A stretch of DNA of 64,000 nucleotides from an uncultured Mycoplasmatota bacterium (lineage in GTDB: Bacteria; Bacillota_I; Bacilli_A; RF39; UBA660). The DNA lies in NCBI GenBank assembly GCA_900546275.1, contig URCH01000001.1, forward strand, positions 124,001-188,000. Direction: 5' to 3'. This document shows, piece after piece, positions 29,790-39,068 of the stretch (position 1 is its first letter; each line of letters opens with the position of its first letter). Under the pieces are notes generated by a model. The model searched no databases, had not been told where the DNA came from, and was given only the letters and a program-made list of their open reading frames with translations. The translations under genes and the position numbers were made by a program.

Positions 29790-29822
29790 ATATTTATAAA
29801 AGAATAGGGAGGAAGTTTTTGT

Positions 29823-31427
29823 ATGGATTTAAGAAAAAAAGTAGTAGACTTGTCTATAGATGATGTTTTACCAAATAGATTTCAACCAAGAATAAAATTT
29901 AATGAAGATTCATTAAACGAATTAAGCGAATCAATAAAAGAACATGGCGTAATTCAACCAATAGTTGTAAGGCCGGTTGGAGATAAATATGAAATAATTG
30001 CTGGAGAAAGAAGATATAAGGCTTCGGTATTAGCAGGAAAAACAACAATTCCAGCTATAATAACAGATTTGAATGATAAAGATAGCGCAGAAGTTGCACT
30101 AATAGAGAATGTTCAACGTCAAAACTTAACCCCTATAGAAGAAGCAATTTCTTATAAAAAAATATTAGATATGGGATATTTGAATCAAACATCTTTAGCC
30201 GAAAAGTTAGGTAAGAATCAATCAACTGTTGCAAATAAATTACGATTACTTGATTTAGATGAAGAAGTGCAAGAAGCACTATTAAATTCAAAAATATCAG
30301 AACGACATGCACGTTCATTGTTAAAACTACAAGATAAAAAACTTCAAGTAGAAATGCTAAATAGAATAATAAATGAAAGAATGACTGTTAGAAAAACAGA
30401 TGAGGAGATTGAAAAAGTTATGAATAATAATATGAATAATACAAATAATTTAAATAATACAATGCCAAATTTTAAACCATTTGACCAACCAGTACCTGAT
30501 ACATATAATACTAATTCACAACCAGTTGAAGCACCATTATCATTTGAAAGTTTATTTTCAAATCCAACACCAGTTCAAGAGACACCAGTAGTATCACCAC
30601 AACCAGTTGAATTTAATAATATAACTCAACCACAGACATCAGAACCAGTTATAAATAATGCACCAGTAATGAATGAAAATCCATTTGCTGCTACAGAACA
30701 ACCAATAGAATCTATAGATTTTAGTGCTCAACCAAATCCTGGTTTTATGAATGTTGATAGAATAGTAGAAGATGCTAAACCTGTTGATGCTGTAAATCCA
30801 TTTTCAGTAAATAAAAATGTCGATATGAATTCATTAGTATCATCATATAATCCACAAACATCAGTGGAATCTACTATTGAATCACCAGTATTACCACAAA
30901 CACCTGAAGTTAATAATGTAATTACTCAACCAGACACTGTACAACCAGCTGAAGATACATTACAACCTAAAAAATTCTTTAATATATTAGAGGATGAGAC
31001 TCATGATGAAACACCAGAACCAGTTCAAACTGTAAATAATGAAAATCCATTTAATTTTGATAATTTATTTCAACCAACTCCACAAACTCAACAACCTGTA
31101 GTAGAACCACAGACACCTGAAATTCCAATTACTAATCAAAATGTGGAACCTTTAAATAATTTCACATCTACAATAAATAATACGCCACAAGAAAGTGTAC
31201 AGCAAAATATAGATATACCAGTTCAACCGGTTTCTACTATGGCAACACCTGTAGAAACTCAAACAACAATGGTACCACCGACTATTTCACAAACTTCAAG
31301 TTTTGAAACAGCAATTGCAGCAATACGAGAATGTGCAACAAAATTAGAATCATTAGGATATAAACAAGAACATGATGATTTTGATTTAGGTGATATGTAT
31401 CAAGTAATTTTTAGAATAGAAAAATAA
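29823..31427 (+). CDS. noc: Noc-type ParB-family nucleoid protein with long low-complexity linker
   Basis: The 534-residue protein has a ParB CTPase domain (about 9-115: PNRFQPR, GERRYKA, ENVQRQNLTPIEEA) and a DNA-binding domain (about 116-195). The latter reads GKNQSTVANKLRLL and SERHARSL. Gln, Lys and Arg at these positions are three of the four residues that distinguish Noc from ParB; the fourth (Lys) is Asp here. The last ~40 residues (ETAIAAIREC...VIFRIEK) resemble the Noc dimerisation end. In between, about 200-490, is a Pro/Gln/Thr/Asn-rich linker with three NPF motifs and two F-x-LF motifs. The N-terminal amphipathic membrane helix of Bacillus Noc is missing. The gene follows rsmG as noc does; no soj-spo0J pair follows. 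Confidence 0.82.
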   Translation: MDLRKKVVDLSIDDVLPNRFQPRIKFNEDSLNELSESIKEHGVIQPIVVRPVGDKYEIIAGERRYKASVLAGKTTIPAIITDLNDKDSAEVALIENVQRQNLTPIEEAISYKKILDMGYLNQTSLAEKLGKNQSTVANKLRLLDLDEEVQEALLNSKISERHARSLLKLQDKKLQVEMLNRIINERMTVRKTDEEIEKVMNNNMNNTNNLNNTMPNFKPFDQPVPDTYNTNSQPVEAPLSFESLFSNPTPVQETPVVSPQPVEFNNITQPQTSEPVINNAPVMNENPFAATEQPIESIDFSAQPNPGFMNVDRIVEDAKPVDAVNPFSVNKNVDMNSLVSSYNPQTSVESTIESPVLPQTPEVNNVITQPDTVQPAEDTLQPKKFFNILEDETHDETPEPVQTVNNENPFNFDNLFQPTPQTQQPVVEPQTPEIPITNQNVEPLNNFTSTINNTPQESVQQNIDIPVQPVSTMATPVETQTTMVPPTISQTSSFETAIAAIRECATKLESLGYKQEHDDFDLGDMYQVIFRIEK

Positions 31428-31439
31428 AATATGTAATTA

Positions 31440-31468
31440 AAGGAAGCATTGTAATTGCTTCCTTGTTT
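31440..31468 (+). terminator. Terminator of noc
   Basis: AGGAAGCA and TTGCTTCCT arms with a short loop, then TGTTTT. Confidence 0.7.
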
Positions 31469-31563
31469 TATTATAAAATAAGTGTTAAAATGAATTATTA
31501 GAAAACATTTAGTTTTATTTAGCAAATTTAATGGTTGATATTGATCATAATAAGGAGGTCATT

Positions 31564-33513
31564 ATGTTTAAATTAGAATCAAAATACATGCCTAGTGGTA
31601 ATCAACCAGAGGCAATAAATTCATTAGTTGAAGGAATTGAAAATGGTGAAAAACATCAGGTTTTACTAGGGGCAACGGGAACAGGTAAGACATTTACAAT
31701 TGCAAACGTAATTGAAAAAGTGAATAAACCAACTCTAGTTTTAGCTCATAACAAAACACTTGCAGGGCAATTATATGCAGAGCTTAAAGAGTTGTTTCCT
31801 AACAACCATGTATGCTATTTTGTTTCATATTATGATTACTATCAACCAGAAGCATATGTTGCTAAAACAGATACATATATTGATAAAGATGCATCAATAA
31901 ATGATGAAATAGATGAATTGCGCCATTATGCAACAGCATCACTTTTAAATAATAAAGATGTAATAGTTGTTGCTTCAGTATCTTGTATTTATGGTATAGG
32001 AGAAATAGATGAATATAAAAACCATTTATTAATAGTTTCGACTGGTCAAACAATTGAAAGAGATGAAGTATTAGAAAAACTTGTAAATATGTTATATGAA
32101 CGCAATAATATGGATTTTAAAAGGGGTACTTTTAGAGTAAGAGGAGATATTGTAGAAATAATACCTATAAGTTTTCATAATAAAGGGATTAGGATAGAAT
32201 TTTTTGGCGATGAAATAGAAAGAATCTGCGAATTTGATACAGTAACAGGAACCATTCTTAACGTTAAAAAAACAGTAACAATATTTCCAGCAAGTCACTT
32301 TGTAACAAGTAATGAAGTCTTACAAAAAGCAATTAAGAACATACAATTAGAACTAAATGATAGATTAGAATATTTTAAAAAAGAAAATAAATATTTGGAA
32401 TATCAAAGATTAATGGAAAGAACAAATTATGATATGGAGTTATTATCAGAAACAGGTTTTTGTAGAGGAGTAGAAAATTATTCAAGACACTTAGCTTTAA
32501 AACCAGCTGGTGCAACCCCAACAACACTAATGGATTTTTTTGGAAAAGATTACCTACTTGTTATAGATGAATCACATGTTACTATTCCACAAATTAGAGG
32601 AATGTTTAATGGAGATCAAGCAAGAAAACAGGTATTAGTTGATTATGGATTTAGGTTGCCAAGTGCCTTAGATAATAGACCATTAAAATTTAATGAATTT
32701 GAAGCAAAAACAGATAAAGTTATATATGTATCTGCAACTCCAAATGATTATGAAATAGAAAAATCAAATAATAGAATAATAGAACAAATTATAAGACCAA
32801 CTGGACTATTAGATCCTACAATAGAAGTAAAACCAACAAAAAATCAAATAGATGATATTGTAGAACAAATATATAAAAGAATAGAAAAAAATGAAAGAAC
32901 ACTTATAACAACATTAACAATAAAAATGGCAGAAGAATTAACAAATTATTTAAAAAAACTAAACATAAAAGTGGCATACTTACACAGTGAAATTAAAACA
33001 CTTGATAGACTTAAAATAATAAGAGATTTAAGAATAGGCACATATGATGTACTCGTGGGAATAAACTTATTACGTGAAGGATTAGATATTCCAGAGGTTT
33101 CTTTAATTACAATATTAGATGCAGATAAACAAGGATTTTTAAGAAGTTCAAGAAGTTTAATTCAAACAATAGGAAGAGCTGCAAGAAACAGTGAAGGACA
33201 TGTTATAATGTATGCAGATACAATAAGTGAAGCAATGGATATAGCAATCAAAGAAACAGCAAGAAGACGAGAAATTCAAACAAAATACAATGAGGAACAC
33301 AATATAATACCTAAAACAATAATAAAAGAAATAAGAGATGTAGTTTCGAATGTTAAAACAGATAATGCTAAAACAAAAAAACTTACAAAAGCAGAAGAAA
33401 AAAAATTAATGATAAAATTAGAAGAAGAAATGAAAAAGGCTGCGGCAGAATTAGACTTTGAAAGAGCAACAGAACTTAGAGATGCTTTATTTGAATTAAA
33501 AAGCAATAATTAG
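31564..33513 (+). CDS. uvrB: Excinuclease ABC subunit B
   Basis: A 649-residue damage-verification helicase. Walker A GATGTGKT is at about 38-45, the damage-clamping beta-hairpin [10 protein letters not shown] near 92-101, DESH near 337, RAARN near the end of the helicase core, and the C-terminal UVR motif ([15 protein letters not shown]) is present. AAGGAGG is 6 nt from the ATG at 31564; an 11-residue upstream extension is rejected for that reason. uvrA does not follow here. Confidence 0.97.
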   Translation: MFKLESKYMPSGNQPEAINSLVEGIENGEKHQVLLGATGTGKTFTIANVIEKVNKPTLVLAHNKTLAGQLYAELKELFPNNHVCYFVSYYDYYQPEAYVAKTDTYIDKDASINDEIDELRHYATASLLNNKDVIVVASVSCIYGIGEIDEYKNHLLIVSTGQTIERDEVLEKLVNMLYERNNMDFKRGTFRVRGDIVEIIPISFHNKGIRIEFFGDEIERICEFDTVTGTILNVKKTVTIFPASHFVTSNEVLQKAIKNIQLELNDRLEYFKKENKYLEYQRLMERTNYDMELLSETGFCRGVENYSRHLALKPAGATPTTLMDFFGKDYLLVIDESHVTIPQIRGMFNGDQARKQVLVDYGFRLPSALDNRPLKFNEFEAKTDKVIYVSATPNDYEIEKSNNRIIEQIIRPTGLLDPTIEVKPTKNQIDDIVEQIYKRIEKNERTLITTLTIKMAEELTNYLKKLNIKVAYLHSEIKTLDRLKIIRDLRIGTYDVLVGINLLREGLDIPEVSLITILDADKQGFLRSSRSLIQTIGRAARNSEGHVIMYADTISEAMDIAIKETARRREIQTKYNEEHNIIPKTIIKEIRDVVSNVKTDNAKTKKLTKAEEKKLMIKLEEEMKKAAAELDFERATELRDALFELKSNN

Positions 33514-33559
33514 AATATATTTCATAAAATACATGTTATAATTAAAATGGAGATGAATT

Positions 33560-33967
33560 ATGAAACGTAAACGTATAAATATTAAAAAAATTATGAGGTG
33601 GGTTTTACAAATTATTGGCTATTCATTTATCTTAATGTGTGCTTGTATAATCTTTAAAAAAAGCATTTATATAGATAATAGTTGTTTTGGTGTTTGGTGT
33701 TTACTTGCTTCAGTTTTAATATATTTATTAAATAAAACAGTAAAACCACTTCTTTTTTGGTTAACACTTCCAATAACTGGTTTAACACTTGGATTATTTT
33801 ATCCATGTATAAATGTAATAATACTATATTTTGTAGCATTTGTAATGGGAAATCATTTTAACTTACCTGGAAATATTTTAGTAGTTTTTTTAATAGCAGT
33901 ATTTATTTCTATAATGAAGTTTATATTAACACAAATAATAGATTGGTTATTTAGAAAGGAAAATTAA
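33560..33967 (+). CDS. YvlD-like phage-holin-family membrane protein
   Basis: A 135-residue protein with four hydrophobic helices. LLNKTVKPLLFWLTLPITGLTLGLF corresponds to the conserved core of the YvlD / four-helix holin-like family. Function is unknown; in Bacillus yvlD belongs to an envelope-stress cluster near uvrAB and lgt. Here it sits between uvrB and lgt, 1 nt before lgt, which fits that neighbourhood and suggests co-transcription. Confidence 0.75.
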   Translation: MKRKRINIKKIMRWVLQIIGYSFILMCACIIFKKSIYIDNSCFGVWCLLASVLIYLLNKTVKPLLFWLTLPITGLTLGLFYPCINVIILYFVAFVMGNHFNLPGNILVVFLIAVFISIMKFILTQIIDWLFRKEN

Positions 33968-33968
33968 A

Positions 33969-34751
33969 ATGAATCCAATATTTTTAAAAATCGGAAATAT
34001 ATCAATATATTGGTATTCAATATTTATTTTAATAGGTATACTTACTGCTTGTACGATAGTTTTAAGAGAAGCAAATAAAAAAAATATTCCTAAAAAATTT
34101 ATAGAAGACTTATTTTTCTATACAATAATATTTGGATTAATTGGTGCTAGATTATACTATGTAATATTTGAATATAAACAATACATTAATAATCCATTAG
34201 ATATATTTAAAGTTTGGGAAGGTGGACTTGCTATTCATGGAGGTTTAATAGCTGGATTAATAACAATAATTATCATGACAAAAAAACATAAAATTTCAAC
34301 ATTAGAAATGACTGATATGATTGTTGTAGGTGTTATTATAGCTCAAGCAATTGGAAGATGGGGAAATTTCTTCAACGGAGAGGCATATGGACCAGTTACA
34401 ACATTAGATAATCTTAAACAATTACATATTCCACAGTTTATAATTAATGGAATGAATATAAATGGTGTTTATTATCATCCAACATTTTTATATGAATCAT
34501 TGTGGAATATATTGGGCTTTATATTTTTAATAATATTAAAACATACAAATAAATTAAAAACAGGACAATTAACTGGAACTTACTTTATCTGGTATAGTGT
34601 CGGAAGATTTTTTATTGAATCTTTAAGACAAGATAGTCTAATGCTATTTGGAATATTGAAACAAGCACAAATAATATCAATAATTTTGATAATTATAGGA
34701 ATAATAATAATATTCGTATCAAGAAAAAATAAAAAATATTGTGAGGAATGA
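33969..34751 (+). CDS. lgt: Prolipoprotein diacylglyceryl transferase
   Basis: A 260-residue integral membrane enzyme with about seven helices that transfers diacylglyceryl from phosphatidylglycerol to the lipobox Cys. Signature blocks are GARLYYVIFE (about 59-68), WEGGLAIHGGLI (about 83-94), GRWGNFFNGEAYGP (about 128-141, the catalytic Arg/Asn region) and LYESLWN (about 176-182). AGAAAGGA precedes the start. Substrates in the window include YidC (LTGC). Confidence 0.96.
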   Translation: MNPIFLKIGNISIYWYSIFILIGILTACTIVLREANKKNIPKKFIEDLFFYTIIFGLIGARLYYVIFEYKQYINNPLDIFKVWEGGLAIHGGLIAGLITIIIMTKKHKISTLEMTDMIVVGVIIAQAIGRWGNFFNGEAYGPVTTLDNLKQLHIPQFIINGMNINGVYYHPTFLYESLWNILGFIFLIILKHTNKLKTGQLTGTYFIWYSVGRFFIESLRQDSLMLFGILKQAQIISIILIIIGIIIIFVSRKNKKYCEE

Positions 34752-34755
34752 TAAA

Positions 34756-35649
34756 ATGTATGATTCAATAATAATAGGAGCTGGAATTGCTGGAATAACA
34801 TCGGCAATATACTTAAAACGTTCAAATAAAAAAATACTACTCATTGAAAATAACATGCCGGGTGGTCAAATAAATAAAACAAGTAGAATAGATAATTATC
34901 CAGGATATTTAGGTGATGGACCAACCCTAGTATCAAAAATGTTGGAACAACTAAAAAAATTAGATATAGAAATAACATATGGTAATGTAGTTGATATAGA
35001 AAATAAAGAAAAATATAAAATAGTTAAAACAAATAATTGTGAATATGAGACATCAACTATAATTATTGCAACAGGTCGTGAACCAAGAAAACCAGATTTA
35101 AAAAATTTGGATAAATTAGTAGGGCATGGTGTTAGTTATTGTGCATCATGTGATGGATATTTTTATAAAAATAAGGATGTTATAGTACAAGGTGGAGGCA
35201 ACAGTGCATTAGAAGAAAGTCTACTCTTAAGTGATATAGCTAAAACTGTAACAATTGTTCATAGAAAAGATAAATTTACAGCAGATCAAATTTTGATAGA
35301 TGAAGTAAATGAAAAACAAAATGTAAATATAAAATATAATTCAACAATACAAGAATTAATAGAATCAAATGGAATTTTAACTGGAATAAAATTAGATACA
35401 GATGAAATATTAAATGCAAGTGCCTTGTTTATATATATTGGATTAATTCCAACATCATATTTTTTCTCAAAATTAGGAATAAAAACACAAGATAATTACA
35501 TTATTGTTAATGATAAAATGGAAACAAGTATAAAGGGTATATATGCTTGTGGCGACATAATTAAAAAAGATATATACCAATTAGTAACAGCAGCAAGTGA
35601 AGGAGCAACCTCAGCTATTAATGTCATAAAATATATTAAAGGACTATAA
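34756..35649 (+). CDS. trxB: Thioredoxin reductase family protein
   Basis: A 297-residue FAD/NADPH enzyme. It has the FAD motif IIIGAGIAGITSAIY (about 5-19), the redox pair CASC (about 132-135), NADPH motif GGGNSALEE, and the final FAD motif GIYACGD. The length and CxxC position are those of TrxB. The gene lies between lgt and yvcK as in many Firmicutes. A five-residue upstream extension is not used because GTGAGGA precedes the ATG at 34756. Confidence 0.93.
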   Translation: MYDSIIIGAGIAGITSAIYLKRSNKKILLIENNMPGGQINKTSRIDNYPGYLGDGPTLVSKMLEQLKKLDIEITYGNVVDIENKEKYKIVKTNNCEYETSTIIIATGREPRKPDLKNLDKLVGHGVSYCASCDGYFYKNKDVIVQGGGNSALEESLLLSDIAKTVTIVHRKDKFTADQILIDEVNEKQNVNIKYNSTIQELIESNGILTGIKLDTDEILNASALFIYIGLIPTSYFFSKLGIKTQDNYIIVNDKMETSIKGIYACGDIIKKDIYQLVTAASEGATSAINVIKYIKGL

Positions 35650-35661
35650 TGTCTTTTTTAA

Positions 35662-35690
35662 TTGTTTTAAAATTAAATGTATAGTATAAT
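35662..35690 (+). promoter_or_regulatory. Promoter of glmR/yvcK
   Basis: TTGTTT (35662-35667), 17-bp spacer, TATAAT (35685-35690), 17 nt before the start codon. Confidence 0.65.
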
Positions 35691-35707
35691 TGTTAAGGGT
35701 GGTTCGA

Positions 35708-36655
35708 ATGAATAAGAAAGTAGTTGTATTAGGTGGTGGAAATGGAATGTCCACTTTATTAAGAGGATTAAAACAATTTCCGGTAGATTTAACTGCTATA
35801 GTATCTGTTTGTGACGATGGTGGAAGCACAGGCGGATTAAGAAAAGAATTTAATACACCAGCGGTAGGTGATATAAGAAGAGTTTTAATATCACTTTCAG
35901 AAACAGAACCTTTATTTGAAAAAATGTTTAATTATAGATTTCAAACGGATGGATATTTAAATGGTCATGCTGTAGGTAATTTTTTATTACAGTCTATGGC
36001 TAATATTACAGGATCCATGTCAGATGGAATAGAAGCTCTAGGAAAGGTTTTAAATTTAAAAGGAAAGGTATTACCACTAACAGAGAAAGGTGATTTAACA
36101 CTTGTAGCTGAAATGACTGATGGTACGATAGTTGAAGGGGAACATTTTATTACTGAAACTCATAAAAAAATCAAAAAAGTTTATTATAAAGAAAATCCAC
36201 AGATAACACCAGAAGCAATAGAATCAATCAAAACAGCCGACCTAATTATTTTAAGTATGGGAAGTTTATATACAAGTATAATACCAAATTTAATATCACC
36301 AGAAGTAAAAGAAGCAATGGATTTATCAAATGCAAAAATAATGTATGTATGTAATATAGTTACACAACCTGGAGAAACAGATGATTTTACAGTAAGTGAT
36401 CACATAAAAGTATTAAATGAATATTTAGGAAAACGAAAAGTAGATGTTGTTATAGTAAACGATGGACATATAGACGTTGATATAGCAGAAAAATATCAAA
36501 CTTTAGAACAAAAGGACCCAGTTATATTTGATAAAAAAGAAGTGGAAAAATTAGGAGTTCAAATTATATCTGACAACTTGATAAAAATAGAAGATGATAT
36601 GTTAAGACATGATGTAATAAAGGTGGCTTTAAATATATTTACATTCTTATTATAG
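35708..36655 (+). CDS. glmR: YvcK/GlmR, gluconeogenesis factor
   Basis: A 315-residue protein of the CofD-like fold, with VVVLGGGNGMSTLLRGLK (about 4-21), SVCDDGGSTGGLR (about 35-47) and GSLYTSIIPNL near 190. In Bacillus it binds UDP-GlcNAc and stimulates GlmS, linking carbon source to wall synthesis. The canonical cluster is trxB-rapZ-yvcK-whiA; rapZ (yvcJ) is missing here. GGGTGG precedes the ATG at 35708. Confidence 0.92.
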   Translation: MNKKVVVLGGGNGMSTLLRGLKQFPVDLTAIVSVCDDGGSTGGLRKEFNTPAVGDIRRVLISLSETEPLFEKMFNYRFQTDGYLNGHAVGNFLLQSMANITGSMSDGIEALGKVLNLKGKVLPLTEKGDLTLVAEMTDGTIVEGEHFITETHKKIKKVYYKENPQITPEAIESIKTADLIILSMGSLYTSIIPNLISPEVKEAMDLSNAKIMYVCNIVTQPGETDDFTVSDHIKVLNEYLGKRKVDVVIVNDGHIDVDIAEKYQTLEQKDPVIFDKKEVEKLGVQIISDNLIKIEDDMLRHDVIKVALNIFTFLL

Positions 36656-36659
36656 GTAT

Positions 36660-37583
36660 ATGTCATTTACAAGTAACGTAAAAAATGAAATAAGTAAAAA
36701 AGAATTAAATGAAGCCAACCAAATTGAACAAATATCCGAACTATCAGCTATAGTAAGTAATTCATCACAAATTTTAGATACAATAAAAATTTCAACAGAA
36801 AATGCCAGTGTAGCTAGAAGAATATATAATTTAGAAAAAAATATATACAAAATGATTCCTAAAATTACCGTTAGAAAAGGATATAATTATAATAAATCAT
36901 ATATATATATAATTGAATTAAAATATGATATATCATTATTCTTAAATACTGTTGGTCTTAATAAAAATAACATACCTGAAGAATATATAATAGATGATGA
37001 TAACTTAACAAGATCATATTTAAGAGGATTATTTCTTTCATGTGGGAGCATTAATGATCCTAAAAAATCAAGATATCATTTAGAGTTTATAGTTCAAACA
37101 AAAGAATATGCTGAATTTATAAGTAACATATTAAATCAATATCTATTAAATAGTAAATACCTTAAACGTGACAATAGATATATGGTATATATAAAAGAAG
37201 CTGAAAAAATAGGAGATTTTTTAAGAATTATAAACGCAAACCAAGCTGTTCTTTATTATGAAGATATAAGAATATATAGAGATCATAAAAACATGACTAA
37301 TAGACTTAATAATTGTGAGCAAGCAAATGTAGATAAAATAATAGAAACAGCTACCAACCAAATAAATGAAATTAACTTGATAAAAGAAAAACAATTATTT
37401 GATTTATTATCAGAAAAAGATAAAATAGCAGCTGATTATAGAATAAAATATCCTGAATCATCATTACAAGAATTAGCTGAAATAATTTCAATAGAAACAA
37501 ATTCAACACTTACAAAATCAGGTTTACATCATAGATTTAATAGAATAAAATCACTTGCAAACAAAATAAAAAATAATGAGTAG
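36660..37583 (+). CDS. whiA: WhiA, sporulation/cell-division regulator
   Basis: A 307-residue protein with a degenerate LAGLIDADG endonuclease fold (about 85-210, around RSYLRGLFLSCGSINDPKKSRYHLEF) and a C-terminal helix-turn-helix (about 255-305, SLQELAEIISIETNSTLTKSGLHHRF). In Bacillus WhiA binds near the origin and affects division and chromosome segregation. It follows yvcK by 4 nt. A terminator follows. Confidence 0.94.
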   Translation: MSFTSNVKNEISKKELNEANQIEQISELSAIVSNSSQILDTIKISTENASVARRIYNLEKNIYKMIPKITVRKGYNYNKSYIYIIELKYDISLFLNTVGLNKNNIPEEYIIDDDNLTRSYLRGLFLSCGSINDPKKSRYHLEFIVQTKEYAEFISNILNQYLLNSKYLKRDNRYMVYIKEAEKIGDFLRIINANQAVLYYEDIRIYRDHKNMTNRLNNCEQANVDKIIETATNQINEINLIKEKQLFDLLSEKDKIAADYRIKYPESSLQELAEIISIETNSTLTKSGLHHRFNRIKSLANKIKNNE

Positions 37584-37604
37584 GAATAGGAAACTATTCC
37601 TTTT
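37582..37604 (+). terminator. Terminator of glmR-whiA
   Basis: AGGAATAG and CTATTCCT arms with a GAAA tetraloop, then TTT; overlaps the whiA stop. Confidence 0.75.
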
Positions 37605-37648
37605 AATAATCATTAAAATATAGTATAATACAATATAGAAGGTGAATC

Positions 37649-38611
37649 ATGAATAATGCATTAAAAAAAATAATCAAAACAATAAAAAAATATGATAGAA
37701 TAATAATCACAGGTCATAAAAACCCTGATTTTGATAGTTTTGCATCCTCTTTAGGAATGTATGAAATTTGTAAAAAATTAAAAAAAGAAGCATATGTTTA
37801 TATTTCGTTAGACAAAATAAATAAATCATTAGAAAAAGGTGTTCAAGCACTGAAAGATGCAAAAGAAATATATAACTTAATAGATTTACAAAAATCAAAA
37901 GAGTTAATAGATAAAGATACATTATTAATAGCAATGGATTTTTGCAATAAAAAATTAATTGAAAATGAAGATTTACTAGAACTGGATACAATAATAATTG
38001 ATCATCACATAATAGATGATAATCTTAAAATAAACTCTATTTATGAACTTATAGATAATAATGCTTCAAGTGCCTCTGAGATTATAACATTCTTTATAAA
38101 TCAGTTGCACATACAACCATCTAGTCTTGTTTCAACATTATTACTAGTAGGTATAGAAGTAGATACAAATGGTTATATGATGAAAACAACATCAAGAACA
38201 TTTTTAGCTTCCTCAATTCTATTAGATTTGAAAGCTGATTGCAAAATAAAAACAGAAATATTAAAAGAAACAAGAGAAAACTATATTAAAAAAGCAAACA
38301 TTATTAAAAGAAGTTACATGGTTAATGATCAAATGATTATATGTATATTGAACAATGAAATATATGACCAAAAAGATTTAGCAGAAGTAGCTGATGAATT
38401 AATACAATTTGAAGATGTAGAAGCTTCATTTGTTATAGGAAAAATAGAACAAAATAAAGTTTCAATAAGTGCGCGCTCAATTGGTAACATAAATGTACAA
38501 CAAATAATGAATTCTTTAGGTGGAGGGGGTTCTCAAACATCAGCAGCTGCACAATTTCAAGATAAAACAATAAGAGAAGCAAAAGAAAAATTATTAAAAA
38601 TAATTAGATGA
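37649..38611 (+). CDS. Stand-alone DHH-DHHA1 phosphodiesterase at the gdpP position
   Basis: A 320-residue soluble protein. The DHH domain has [12 protein letters not shown] (about 23-34), AMDFC (about 95-99) and DHHIID (about 117-122). The DHHA1 domain ends with [12 protein letters not shown] (about 291-302). In Bacillus the gene before rplI-dnaB is gdpP, a c-di-AMP phosphodiesterase with two membrane helices, a PAS domain, a degenerate GGDEF and a DHH-DHHA1 end. Here only that last part exists. By position and similarity it may cleave c-di-AMP or pApA; nanoRNase activity of the NrnA type is an alternative. Confidence 0.85.
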   Translation: MNNALKKIIKTIKKYDRIIITGHKNPDFDSFASSLGMYEICKKLKKEAYVYISLDKINKSLEKGVQALKDAKEIYNLIDLQKSKELIDKDTLLIAMDFCNKKLIENEDLLELDTIIIDHHIIDDNLKINSIYELIDNNASSASEIITFFINQLHIQPSSLVSTLLLVGIEVDTNGYMMKTTSRTFLASSILLDLKADCKIKTEILKETRENYIKKANIIKRSYMVNDQMIICILNNEIYDQKDLAEVADELIQFEDVEASFVIGKIEQNKVSISARSIGNINVQQIMNSLGGGGSQTSAAAQFQDKTIREAKEKLLKIIR

Positions 38612-38619
38612 GGTGTAAT

Positions 38620-39063
38620 ATGAGAGTAATATTTTTAAAAGACGTAAAAGGACAAGGAAAAAAGGGAGAAATTAAAACTGTTTCAGATGGATATGGTAAA
38701 AATTTCTTAATAAAAAATGGATATGCGGTAATGGCAACACCCACAAGTTTAAAAATTCTTAGTGAACAAAATGAAGAAGCACAAAAACAAGAAGAAGAAA
38801 ATATAAAAGAATGTACAGAATTAAAACAAAAAATAGAACAATTAAAAATCAAAATACCAGTAAAAACGGGAGCTTCAGATAAGGTATTTGGAAGTGTTAG
38901 TACAAAAACAATCCATACAGAATTATCAAATAAAGGTATTAAAATAGATAAGAAAAAAATCCATTTAGAAGAACCAATATCATCATTAGGTTTCCATAAT
39001 ATTGAAATAAATTTACATAAAAAGGTAACAGCAATTCTTAAAGTTGAATTAACAAGGAAGTGA
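38620..39063 (+). CDS. rplI: 50S ribosomal protein L9
   Basis: A 147-residue protein. The N-domain begins [19 protein letters not shown] with GYGKNFLI, followed by a central helix and the C-domain ([15 protein letters not shown]). The ATG at 38620 has GAGGTG 6 nt upstream; four extra in-frame residues upstream are not used. It ends in TGA six nt before dnaB. Confidence 0.96.
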   Translation: MRVIFLKDVKGQGKKGEIKTVSDGYGKNFLIKNGYAVMATPTSLKILSEQNEEAQKQEEENIKECTELKQKIEQLKIKIPVKTGASDKVFGSVSTKTIHTELSNKGIKIDKKKIHLEEPISSLGFHNIEINLHKKVTAILKVELTRK

Positions 39064-39068
39064 TTAAT

